A DNA stretch of 64,000 nt from Eubacteriales bacterium (GTDB lineage Bacteria; Bacillota; Clostridia; Lachnospirales; Lachnospiraceae), in NCBI GenBank assembly GCA_030536575.1, contig JAUNPS010000021.1:1-64000 (forward strand). The letters run 5' to 3'. This document shows positions 1 to 7,667 of this stretch, piece by piece. The number at the start of each line of letters is the position of its first letter. Position 1 is the stretch's first letter. The notes below the pieces were generated by a model. It was given only the letters and a program-made list of their open reading frames with translations, made no database searches and was not told the DNA's origin. The position numbers were made by a program, and so were the translations under genes.

Positions 1-222
1 CAGTTATCAAGGTTCTTCGTCACTGTTTCATTTTCTTTTTCATCAGCAACTCTGTCATCTTATCACACTGCTTACTGTTTGTCAACATCTTTTTTAATGT
101 TTTTTTCTTCGTACATTTCTGTACTCAGCACTCAGCGTTCTTCATTATATCATCGACCTTTTTCTCTGTCAAGCACTTTTTTCATGTTTTTCAGCAAAAA
201 AATAATCTTTAGAAAAGTAAAA

Positions 223-310
223 CGGAGAAAGAGGGATTTGAACCCTCGCACCGCGTGAACGGTCTACACCCTTAGCAGGGGCGCCTCTTCAGCCACTTGA
301 GTATTTCTCC
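223..310 (-). tRNA. tRNA-Ser (anticodon GCU)
   Basis: Read on the minus strand, the gene has a 7-bp acceptor stem (GGAGAAA with TTTCTCC), a 5-bp anticodon stem with loop CTGCTAA (anticodon GCT), the long variable arm typical of class II serine tRNAs, and a T arm with GGTTCAAATCC. The discriminator base at 223 is G, as expected for tRNA-Ser. CCA is not encoded. A consensus promoter lies just upstream at 366-394, so it is probably transcribed alone. It reads AGC/AGU serine codons. Confidence 0.96.
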
Positions 311-365
311 TGAATTCTTACTTTCTTAATGATATAAGGCATCACTCACTTGTGACGCGTAAGTT

Positions 366-394
366 ATTATACTAAACACTTTCTATTTTGTCAA
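366..394 (-). promoter_or_regulatory. Promoter of tRNA-Ser
   Basis: On the minus strand there is TTGACA (394-389), a 17-bp spacer and TATAAT (371-366). This is a perfect sigma-A promoter ending about 55 bp before the tRNA 5' end, as expected for a stable RNA gene. Confidence 0.85.
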
Positions 395-458
395 TGCCTT
401 TTTTCGAATTTTTCGAATTTTTTGCACCATTTTTTACACCAGGCTGACACGCGCCCAA

Positions 459-481
459 GCGGCGGCAGGAACCCCCGCCGC
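459..481 (-). terminator. GC-rich hairpin after the RLP operon
   Basis: GCGGCGG (459-465) pairs perfectly with CCGCCGC (475-481). The hairpin starts 5 bp after the stop codon of the last operon gene. No T run follows directly, although T-rich DNA begins about 25 bp further on. It probably ends or stabilises the long minus-strand transcript; an intrinsic terminator is not certain. Confidence 0.5.
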
Positions 482-486
482 TCGCT

Positions 487-711
487 CTATCCCTCCACCA
501 TCCACGGCCTCAACTGCTTCACCAACCTCTCATCCTCCGTCACCACCATCACCGGCCTCTCATAATCAATCGCCATCAGCCCCAACACCGACTTCCCATC
601 CGCAATCTGATTATCCTTCGTATGCACCCCCACATCCATCGGCGAATTCCACGCCAAATTCATAAACTTCTGCAAATCCTCCACCGTTTCAATCTTAATA
701 TAACAAGTCAT
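487..711 (-). CDS. HPr-like protein lacking the phospho-histidine (Crh-like)
   Basis: A 74-residue protein with the HPr fold signature: an N-terminal beta strand, a helix (about residues 9-20), and the conserved segment DGKSVLGLMA (38-47). In HPr and Crh this segment carries the regulatory serine, here Ser41. The HARPA active-site loop with the phospho-accepting histidine is absent, so it should not act as a PTS phosphocarrier. In Bacillus, Crh likewise lacks the histidine and works in catabolite repression through serine phosphorylation; whether this protein does so is inference. It is the last gene of the RLP operon, 30 bp after the RLP, with AAAGGAAG as ribosome site. Its coding strand is markedly C-poor. 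Confidence 0.7.
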   Translation of the reverse strand: MTCYIKIETVEDLQKFMNLAWNSPMDVGVHTKDNQIADGKSVLGLMAIDYERPVMVVTEDERLVKQLRPWMVEG

Positions 712-741
712 CCCACTTCTTCCTTTCTTAAATATAGAATC

Positions 742-2019
742 TTACGGCTCCACATAACCCCACAGCGCAAGCGCCTCCCTCAGCTCCTGATACTCCTTCG
801 CCGCTTCCGGAACGCGCCTCCCCTGCATCACCGCATCAATCGCCTGCCGCATTGCCCTGGCCCCCGCGGCCGCTCCCATCGGATGCCCGTGAACCGCCCC
901 GCCTGCCGCCAGCACAATGTCCTTCCCAACCTCTTTCATATACTTCTCCACCATCCCCGGATGCACCCCGCCCCCAATCGACGGCATCGAAGCCTTTATT
1001 TCATAATAGGGAAGCGTAAGCTGCGCCGCCGTCTGCATATACTTCTGATACCGCAGCGGATACCCGCCATACGGCGTATTGATCATCGTAATATCCGACC
1101 CGCAAAGCCGCGCCAGCTTCCCCACCGCCAGCGGCGACCCCATCCCGCTCATCGTCCCTTCAAAAAACATCCCGCTCCCCGCCGCATGCCCCAGCACCGG
1201 AACATGCGCCTTCTCCGCCACCTGCTTCAGCACACTGTAGCCCGTCATGGCAAAATTCACCATCACCCCATCCGCACCGGCCTCTTCCGCCCGCTTCAGG
1301 TTCTCCAGAATCTCCCCGCAGCCGCTCGTAATATTCACAAAATAGGCAGCCTTCTCTCCCGTCTCCTCATAAGCAGCCTTCGCCGCCTTTTGATAAGCCC
1401 GCACCCGCTCCTGGGGACGGCTGTACTCCGGGTTTCCTAAAAGCTCATCATCCTTAATGATATCCGCGCCGCCAAGGGCCGTCTGATAAAAAATCTTCGC
1501 CCCGGCTTCCGGCGTCAGCCCGGTACACGGCTTAATCATACTGAGCAAAAGCGGCCTTTCCCGCACACCCAGCCAATCCCGAACCCCTTCACTTCCAAAC
1601 CGCGGCCCGCCAAGCTTTCTCGCAAACTCCTCCGGAAACTCGATGTCCATCAGCTTCACCTGCGCCGATGTGGACGCGTCATTCCCCAAAAGCGCAGTCA
1701 AAAGAAGCGGTATATCCCCGCCAAAATTCACAGTCGGATAAGCCAGTTGGATCACGTAATGTCTCTCGTCCCCGTCCCCCTGGGTGTTCAGATCCAGGGG
1801 CGGCACGTCAAAAACATTTACGACCTTTCCCATATACTTTTCCCGAATCTCGTCCGTAATTCCCGGAATCGGAACCCAGGTTCCTATGGTTTGTCCAATG
1901 GCAAGCGACTCTGCCTTTTTTAAGATATCCGCTTCTTTTGGAAGTTTTATATAATACGTTGCTATCGCAAAATTTTTCTTTCGGATGTTCTCCGACATTG
2001 CATACAATACCGAATCCAT
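742..2019 (-). CDS. RuBisCO-like protein (form IV), possible sugar-acid phosphate decarboxylase
   Basis: About 425 residues with the RuBisCO large-subunit layout: an N-terminal ferredoxin-like domain (about 1-130) and a TIM barrel. Seen directly: IKPCTGL (first active-site lysine kept, Lys163), the KDDE metal-ligand box (189-192; carbamylated lysine, Asp, Glu), a GGGVHPGM phosphate-loop segment and GGAVHGHPMGAAAG near the end. The second KPK lysine is Cys, Arg295 of the HR motif is Ala, and no loop-6 lysine is evident, so CO2 fixation is not expected. Known RLPs are enolases, isomerases or, in the apionate pathways, decarboxylases such as OiaX that form L-erythrulose 1-phosphate. The divergent TIM/RpiB-like pair fits that last group, but the exact reaction is inference. 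The ATG at 2019 is chosen because GGAGGAG lies 3 bp upstream; an ATG at 2031 would contain this ribosome site. Confidence 0.85.
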   Translation of the reverse strand: MDSVLYAMSENIRKKNFAIATYYIKLPKEADILKKAESLAIGQTIGTWVPIPGITDEIREKYMGKVVNVFDVPPLDLNTQGDGDERHYVIQLAYPTVNFGGDIPLLLTALLGNDASTSAQVKLMDIEFPEEFARKLGGPRFGSEGVRDWLGVRERPLLLSMIKPCTGLTPEAGAKIFYQTALGGADIIKDDELLGNPEYSRPQERVRAYQKAAKAAYEETGEKAAYFVNITSGCGEILENLKRAEEAGADGVMVNFAMTGYSVLKQVAEKAHVPVLGHAAGSGMFFEGTMSGMGSPLAVGKLARLCGSDITMINTPYGGYPLRYQKYMQTAAQLTLPYYEIKASMPSIGGGVHPGMVEKYMKEVGKDIVLAAGGAVHGHPMGAAAGARAMRQAIDAVMQGRRVPEAAKEYQELREALALWGYVEP

Positions 2020-2084
2020 AGACTCCTCCATCGGCGCAGGCGCGCCCCTATTAAGCCCGATTCCGGCATCGTAAAATGCTGAGT

Positions 2085-2795
2085 TTATAACTCCTGAAAA
2101 TAAGCGTCCGAATAATAAGGAATATCCTCCGCCCTCTTCTTCAGGTTCATCTTCAAAAGCTGTTCGATCAGTTCCCCATTCCGATCCGCCACCGCATCCA
2201 AATAACTCTGATGCTCCTTAATCATCCGCTCCCGCGCATCCATACTGTCCAACAGCTTCTGCCCATAGATCAATTTAAAGAAAGACAACGTATCCCACAA
2301 CGATTCGATCATCTCGCACACCCTGTCCAACTGGCTTGCCTTATAGATCGAAAAATGAAACAGCCGGTTCTGCTGATAAACATCGATAGCCTCCAGCTTA
2401 TCCGTCCGCACAATCCGCACATAGTCCTCCTGAATCTTCCGAAGCTTCTCAATCTCCTCTTCGGTAATCTTCTCGCAGGCATAGCGCGCCGCCACCGGTT
2501 CCAGAGCCGTCCGTGCAATGTAAATCTGCCGCACATCCTCCTTCGTCAGCGTAATCAGGCTCGTCCCCGCATAAGGCCTGGACTCCGCCAGCCCCTTCTT
2601 CTCCAGATTACTGAGCGCTTCCCGGATCGGCATACGGCTTACGCCAAACTGCGCTGCAAGCTCCTCCGTATTCAGCTTATCGCCCATCGAAAGCTTACCG
2701 CTCATGATCCACTCCATCAGTTTATCCAGAATCAGATCCGGAAGCTTACTGTGCTGAAGCATTTCATTATTCATGTCTTTCATTGTAATGCGCAT
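2085..2795 (-). CDS. GntR-family (FadR/FCD) transcriptional regulator
   Basis: About 236 residues: an N-terminal winged helix (DKLNTEELAAQFGVSRMPIREALSNLEKKG region, in short MPIREAL as recognition helix) and a helical FCD ligand-binding domain with Glu/His residues typical of acid-sugar or organic-acid sensing members. Start: ATG at 2795 is preceded by AAGGAGAGAC; the longer frame begins only with a TTG at 2819 that lacks such a site. It sits inside the operon between aldolase and RLP, so it should control its own synthesis. The palindrome ATATTGGATACAATAT at the divergent promoters (11366 and 11592) resembles known FadR-subfamily operators and is its likely target (inference). The ligand is unknown but is probably a pathway intermediate. 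Confidence 0.9.
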   Translation of the reverse strand: MRITMKDMNNEMLQHSKLPDLILDKLMEWIMSGKLSMGDKLNTEELAAQFGVSRMPIREALSNLEKKGLAESRPYAGTSLITLTKEDVRQIYIARTALEPVAARYACEKITEEEIEKLRKIQEDYVRIVRTDKLEAIDVYQQNRLFHFSIYKASQLDRVCEMIESLWDTLSFFKLIYGQKLLDSMDARERMIKEHQSYLDAVADRNGELIEQLLKMNLKKRAEDIPYYSDAYFQEL

Positions 2796-2821
2796 GTCTC
2801 TCCTTATTCTGCCTACCAATT

Positions 2822-3427
2822 TTACAACTCAAGCTTTTTTACTGCTGCCTTCAGAATCGCGATCTGTGCGGTTTCTTCCATCAGCTCCGCATTATGCTCC
2901 GCCAAAACCGCATCCTTCCCAACTGCTACCAATCCGTGATCCACCAGCAAAAATCCCGGCAGATCCGGGTTTTCCCGGTAAATTTCTTCTACCATATAAA
3001 AATATTCTTTCCCGACAACCGCCGCCGGCACATCCAGAACCGGAAGATCCGCGCAGATCTTCAGTTTCGAATGCCAGGTCGTCCTTGGAAGCACCCGATT
3101 CTTCGATGCCCAGGCAATGCAGTAAGGCGAATGGGTGTGCACGACCGCATTGACCTCCGGACAAATACGGTACAAAAAACCATGCAGCAAAGCTTCTCTC
3201 GTAGGCTTACCCTTTCCTTCTAGTAAATTTCCATCAAAATCCGTAATGAGAAATCCGTCCTCGTCACAATCCCCCAAAGAACCGCCGCTCGCCTTCACAA
3301 GCATCCGCTCCTCTCCCGGAATCCTGGCGCTGACATTCCCACCACTCCCCGTCTGAATACCTCTAGTATAAGCTCTTTTGCTTGCCGTGACAAGTTCCGC
3401 CGCTATTTTTTTTACAATTTCTTCCAA
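2822..3427 (-). CDS. Class II aldolase/adducin family protein
   Basis: 201 residues, the usual size for zinc-dependent fuculose-1-phosphate-type aldolases. Seen: a phosphate-binding-like stretch with GGNVSAR and KASGG, the zinc HxH pair in VHTHSP, a Glu in the TREALLH helix that fits the catalytic acid, and a third histidine in VDHGLVAVG. The family splits or epimerises ketose/aldonate phosphates and includes some decarboxylases. Substrate is unknown; by context it may cleave a branched or C4-C6 phosphorylated acid. The start codon is TTG with AGAGGTGG about 8 bp upstream. Spacing of 26-30 bp to both neighbours places it in the operon. Confidence 0.88.
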   Translation of the reverse strand: MEEIVKKIAAELVTASKRAYTRGIQTGSGGNVSARIPGEERMLVKASGGSLGDCDEDGFLITDFDGNLLEGKGKPTREALLHGFLYRICPEVNAVVHTHSPYCIAWASKNRVLPRTTWHSKLKICADLPVLDVPAAVVGKEYFYMVEEIYRENPDLPGFLLVDHGLVAVGKDAVLAEHNAELMEETAQIAILKAAVKKLEL

Positions 3428-3457
3428 GTTTTCCCACCTCTTTTTCGATTTTCTTCT

Positions 3458-4690
3458 TCATAAAACGCCGCGTTCCTTCAGCTCTTCCGCCATAAAATGC
3501 GCGGCCTGAATTCCCCATTCTTTCGTGTCCAGATTCCCCGGAATGGTGATGCATGCAATGTTTGGATTCCGGACGCTGCCGATTTTCCGGGTCAAAATCT
3601 CGTCCACTTTCCTGCAGTACAGCTCTTCTCCCTTTCGGGTATTGTGCCGCATGCCGTCCGTAGGAATCAGAAGCTTCACCGGATAATCGATCTTTTCCAG
3701 CCGTTCCAGCACCCGATCCGCCAGTTTTTCCGCCTCATCCGGCAGAATCTTGATATGCGCCATCTCCGCATTGTGATACATAAACACCCGTTCTTCCATC
3801 CGCGGCAGAAACGCATCCGGCGCAAAATCCACGAAATCCAGCCCGCCCAGGCTGATCACCAGCGGAATCCGGTTCCGCACGCTCTTCACCAGCCGGTTTT
3901 TCGCTTCCCTGCTGTAAGAAAAGCCGCCCCCGAAAAATTCCGATGTCAGCTCATGGATCGTCAAATCCAAAATACCGTCAAGCAGGCCATCCTCCGCCAT
4001 CTGCTCCATCACCACTCCGCCCGTTCCGGTCGCATGGAACCCAACCACTTCCAATCCCATGCGCTCCAGCTCTTCCGCGGCGGCACAGGCCCCCGTATTC
4101 GTCACGCCCATCAGCGTCATTCCTACAACCGGCCTGTCCCCTTTCTCCAACACCCGTCCCGCCGTTCGAACCATCCCCGCACAGCAGGCACAGGCATTGT
4201 CCAAAATCCGCCGGATCACCAGATTCATCCCGGTAAAATCACAAATCGAAGGAATCATCACGATATCCTTTTCTCCGACAAAAGGCCCGAACGTCCTTCC
4301 GCCGCACGCCACCGTCGTGGCCATCACTTTCGGAAACCCAATCGGCAGACTGCGCATTGCATTGGTCGCCATCACCGTATTCTGCAGGCCGCCTGCTGCC
4401 AGAATGCCGTCGATTTTTCGGGCTTTATAAAGCATTTCCACGTATTTTGTCACCGCATCCGTCATCAAGCGAATTTTTTCACCCTTCGTCTTCGACGCCA
4501 TTTCCTCCATGGACACCCCAGCAGACTTCAGGATTTCTTCCCTGGAAACGTCATACCCGTAAGACATGCCCGGCCCCGTGGCCGTATCGAGCACCAGCAC
4601 CCGGAGCCCCTCCGTTTCGATGCGCTCCCGCATATAGGCAACTTCCCTGTATTTCGTGTCACAGCTCCCAATGACCGCAATCGTCTTCAT
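3458..4690 (-). CDS. Tm-1-like ATP-binding protein (UPF0261)
   Basis: 410 residues, full length for the family. Motifs visible: the N-terminal GSCDTK nucleotide-type motif (8-13), a glycine-rich AAGGLQNT, ACGGRTFGP, and the conserved FHATGTGG in the second Rossmann-like half, which is the Tm-1 ATP-binding signature. The biochemical role of bacterial members is not settled; they are common in operons for sugar-acid or aromatic breakdown, often with TIM-barrel partners. A part in activating or rearranging the pathway substrate with ATP is possible but is inference. It lies 19 bp after the MBL gene and 30 bp before the aldolase, clearly co-transcribed. Confidence 0.85.
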   Translation of the reverse strand: MKTIAVIGSCDTKYREVAYMRERIETEGLRVLVLDTATGPGMSYGYDVSREEILKSAGVSMEEMASKTKGEKIRLMTDAVTKYVEMLYKARKIDGILAAGGLQNTVMATNAMRSLPIGFPKVMATTVACGGRTFGPFVGEKDIVMIPSICDFTGMNLVIRRILDNACACCAGMVRTAGRVLEKGDRPVVGMTLMGVTNTGACAAAEELERMGLEVVGFHATGTGGVVMEQMAEDGLLDGILDLTIHELTSEFFGGGFSYSREAKNRLVKSVRNRIPLVISLGGLDFVDFAPDAFLPRMEERVFMYHNAEMAHIKILPDEAEKLADRVLERLEKIDYPVKLLIPTDGMRHNTRKGEELYCRKVDEILTRKIGSVRNPNIACITIPGNLDTKEWGIQAAHFMAEELKERGVL

Positions 4691-4709
4691 TGCATCACCC
4701 CGCTTCTAT

Positions 4710-5714
4710 CTAGCCGAAATATTTCGTTTCCGCTTTCTTCGCCGCTTTCTGCGCATCTTTCTCAATAATCGCGCCCTTGTATTCCTCAAACACGAAATCC
4801 GTGTCCTTCCGGCCGATTACCGGAATCTGATTATCATGCGCACACTCATATTTTTCCACCGCCGCCGACAAAATCACGTCATGCGCCAGCAATAAATGCT
4901 TATGCGGGTCTACGCCAGCCTCCTTACAGCGGCGCACCGTATCGCGAATCGTTTCCCACGCCGCCACAATATCCACGAAACGTCCCGGCGGGCAGATATC
5001 ATAATGCAGGTCGTCCTGCATGGCCTGCGGCGCATCCACATTTCCCATTACAAACACCGAATCGCCCACGCAGAAATACGGCCCATCCTCCGTTTCCACA
5101 ACCACCGTCATATGGCCGGGGCAATGTCCAAAGGACTCAAACACGCTGATTCCCGGAAGAATTTCCGTCTCACCCTTCACCGTCTCGAAGCGCTCTTTCA
5201 CTCCCGGAATATCATACGGCGCAACAAATTCCCCTCCGTAAGTCACATCTCCATCCTTCGCAATAATCGGCCGGCAGTACGATTTGTAATGCAGCGGAAT
5301 CGGATTATGCGCATAATTCCACTCCGTTTCATGGCAGATAAACCGCGCCTTCGTAAATTTCTCCAGGTAGAATACATGATCCCAGTGCAAGTGTGTAAAT
5401 AATACAATATCCACATCCGCGGGTTTATACCCCACCTGCGCCAGCCGGGACTCAATATCGTCAATCCCCGGCCTCTGCATGGACGGCCCGTGATGATACT
5501 TATCCGCATGCTCGTTCCAGGACATCCCCGTATCCACGAGCACCAGCTTCTCCCCTCCCTCGATCAGAAACGTAAAATCCGGAAGCTGGTCGGATTCGTT
5601 CGTAATTCCCAGTTTCTCCACATATTTTTTGCATGAAAAATGATACCAGTATTCCAGTGGTTTTGTCGGAATGTAGCCGGAATTCAACGGCCGGATTGTC
5701 AATGTCATCTTCAA
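4710..5714 (-). CDS. MBL-fold metallo-hydrolase (AHL-lactonase-like family)
   Basis: 334 residues. The metallo-beta-lactamase zinc motif HLHWDH is at 108-113, followed by a histidine in GHCPGH, the bridging Asp in GDSV and a final His in LLAHD, so both metal sites look intact. There is no signal peptide, so it acts in the cytoplasm. The closest recognisable group is the AiiA-like lactonases. Because the operon handles a sugar acid (by RLP context), ring opening of a sugar lactone is a reasonable hypothesis; quorum quenching is an alternative I consider less likely. The ribosome site AGAGGT lies 9 bp before the ATG. Confidence 0.85.
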   Translation of the reverse strand: MKMTLTIRPLNSGYIPTKPLEYWYHFSCKKYVEKLGITNESDQLPDFTFLIEGGEKLVLVDTGMSWNEHADKYHHGPSMQRPGIDDIESRLAQVGYKPADVDIVLFTHLHWDHVFYLEKFTKARFICHETEWNYAHNPIPLHYKSYCRPIIAKDGDVTYGGEFVAPYDIPGVKERFETVKGETEILPGISVFESFGHCPGHMTVVVETEDGPYFCVGDSVFVMGNVDAPQAMQDDLHYDICPPGRFVDIVAAWETIRDTVRRCKEAGVDPHKHLLLAHDVILSAAVEKYECAHDNQIPVIGRKDTDFVFEEYKGAIIEKDAQKAAKKAETKYFG

Positions 5715-5744
5715 TTACCTCTCTTCCTCATTCTGTTTCGGAGA

Positions 5745-6704
5745 TCAGCTCGCGCTTCGCTCCTGCCTTTTTTTATTCTGAATGTCGAACGTCACCATCG
5801 CAATAATGACAACGCCCACAACCATTCCCTGTGCAAACGACGAGACGCCCTTCAGATTCATCACATTTACAATGATTGTCAACATCAGCGCCCCGACGAC
5901 CGTCCCAATCACGCCTCCTTCGCCTCCAAGCATCGACGTGCCGCCGATTACCACCGCAGCCACCGTCTGAAGCCCGTAGCTGTCGCCCATTGCCGCATCC
6001 GCCGCATTGAGCCGCGCCGTCATCAGCATTCCTGCAACCCCAGCCGTCATACTGCACATCATAAATGCGGATATCATAATCTTTTTCACCGGGACCGCAG
6101 AATATTTCGCCGCCGTCGGATTCGAACCATAGGTGTAAACCTGCCGTCCATACGTCGTTCTTTGCAGTAAAATGTAGATAATCGTCACGATAATTGTCGC
6201 AATGATAACCAAATTCGGGATCGGCCCCACATATCCCACCGCAATATTCGTAAACCCTTCCGGCAGGTTATAAATCACCGCACCCCGCATCACAATTACC
6301 GCAAGCCCGCTCATCACCCAGTTTGTACCGTAGGTAGCGATAAAACTCGGCAGAAATCCGGCCAAAATCCCATTGACCAGACCGACCGCCGCGCCGATGC
6401 CGATTCCAATCAGAAAGCACACCGGGACCGGAATCCCCGCCTTCAGGCACTGGGCGCAGATGCATCCGATAAAACCGGCGGTTGCTCCCACGGAAAGATC
6501 CATTCCGCCGATCAGGAGAACTGCCGTCAGCCCGGAACTTAAAATCAGCAGGACGCTGGCCTGGCGCAGGATCGTGATCAGGTTATTGAACGTCCGGAAA
6601 TTCGGCGCAATGATCGCCGCGACCAGTACCAGCAGAATCAGCCCGACCAGACTGTAAAAAACCTTCGCACTCTTTATTTTTTCATAAATGCTCTTTGCCT
6701 TCAT
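5745..6704 (-). CDS. Sugar ABC transporter permease (RbsC/YtfT type)
   Basis: 319 residues, highly hydrophobic, with about eight to ten membrane segments. It carries the BPD_transp_2 family features: GGMDLSVGATAG near residue 70, GSNPTAAKYSAV in the cytoplasmic loop, and VVIGGTSMLGGEG near the C terminus. It forms a heterodimeric channel with the permease encoded just upstream (13-bp gap) and is driven by the ATPase at 7651-9180. The substrate is most likely a pentose- or tetrose-sized sugar or sugar acid used by the operon enzymes. Confidence 0.93.
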   Translation of the reverse strand: MKAKSIYEKIKSAKVFYSLVGLILLVLVAAIIAPNFRTFNNLITILRQASVLLILSSGLTAVLLIGGMDLSVGATAGFIGCICAQCLKAGIPVPVCFLIGIGIGAAVGLVNGILAGFLPSFIATYGTNWVMSGLAVIVMRGAVIYNLPEGFTNIAVGYVGPIPNLVIIATIIVTIIYILLQRTTYGRQVYTYGSNPTAAKYSAVPVKKIMISAFMMCSMTAGVAGMLMTARLNAADAAMGDSYGLQTVAAVVIGGTSMLGGEGGVIGTVVGALMLTIIVNVMNLKGVSSFAQGMVVGVVIIAMVTFDIQNKKRQERSAS

Positions 6705-6716
6705 GCGCGCTCCCCC

Positions 6717-7667
6717 CTATTCTTTCTCTCTGAGACGGACAGCCGCATCGAGCACTATCGCCGCCAGTACAATGGTTCCAATGATCGCATTCTGGTAAAT
6801 GGCTCCTACGCCGCACACATTCAGCCCGTTTTTAATCACCTGAATCAACAGCACGCCGAAAATCGTCCCGGTAACATTTCCTTTTCCTTCCCGCAGCGAA
6901 GTGCCGCCCAGAAGGGTCGCCGCCACCGCCTGAAATTCCCATCCGGCTGCCACGGTGGGCTGTCCGGACTCTACCCGGCAAAGGGTGACAATTCCCGCAA
7001 TTCCGGCGATAAATCCCGCAAACGCGAACGTCTGAATCTGGCATTTCGCCGGATGAAGCCCGGCCAGAACCATCGCCTCCCGGTTTCCGCCAAGGGCGTG
7101 AATGTTTGTGCCAAATTTCGTCTTATTCAGCACTACCCACACCAGGACAAACATTGCAGCGGCAATCCAGACCATCACCGGAAACCCAAGGATTTTCACC
7201 TCTGTCACCACCAGATAACCAGGGCTGAAAATATAAATGGAAGAACCCGCTGTCAGCATCAGCGAAATACTGTTCACAATATTCTGCATCCCATAAGTGG
7301 CGATAAACGGCGGCACATTCCCTTTCGCAACGACAATCCCGTTCACCGCGCCCACCAGCACCACCGCCAGGACGCCTGCGAGCATTGCCAGTCCCATCGG
7401 AACGCCCCGTTGTGCGAGCCACACGATAAAAACCGTGGTAAAGCTCACCTGCGCCCCCAGGGATAAATCCGTCCCCTGCGTCAGAACCACGCATGTCTGG
7501 CCAAACGCCAGAATCATCAGCGGCGTTGCCTGAATCAGGACATTGCGGAAATTTGAAAAGGAAAAATAGCTTGGTTCTATGATACTGAATACAAGTATTA
7601 ATAAAATCAGCAGATAGGCCACCGGAGGAATCTGTTTCAGCCGTTCCTTTCTAATCGCTTTCTGCAT
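6717..7667 (-). CDS. Sugar ABC transporter permease (RbsC type)
   Basis: About 316 residues of BPD_transp_2 type, with QGTDLSLGAQVS, GGNREAMVLAGL and LLGGTSLREGKG as the conserved membrane-loop motifs. The ATG at 7667 is preferred over a GTG at 7676 because GGGAGGTG lies just upstream of the ATG. Its start overlaps the 3' end of the ATPase gene, a sign of translational coupling. It is the partner of the permease at 5745-6704; the two differ enough that this is a true heterodimer. Confidence 0.92.
   Translation of the reverse strand: MQKAIRKERLKQIPPVAYLLILLILVFSIIEPSYFSFSNFRNVLIQATPLMILAFGQTCVVLTQGTDLSLGAQVSFTTVFIVWLAQRGVPMGLAMLAGVLAVVLVGAVNGIVVAKGNVPPFIATYGMQNIVNSISLMLTAGSSIYIFSPGYLVVTEVKILGFPVMVWIAAAMFVLVWVVLNKTKFGTNIHALGGNREAMVLAGLHPAKCQIQTFAFAGFIAGIAGIVTLCRVESGQPTVAAGWEFQAVAATLLGGTSLREGKGNVTGTIFGVLLIQVIKNGLNVCGVGAIYQNAIIGTIVLAAIVLDAAVRLREKE

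Noticed and set aside
742-2019. A CO2-fixing RuBisCO
   Set aside because: The second lysine of KPK is Cys, the Arg after the active-site His is Ala and no loop-6 lysine is seen; phosphoribulokinase is also absent.
3497-4768. A 423-codon open frame antisense to the Tm-1-like gene
   Set aside because: No motif and shadow-like composition; the minus-strand gene is full length with conserved motifs.
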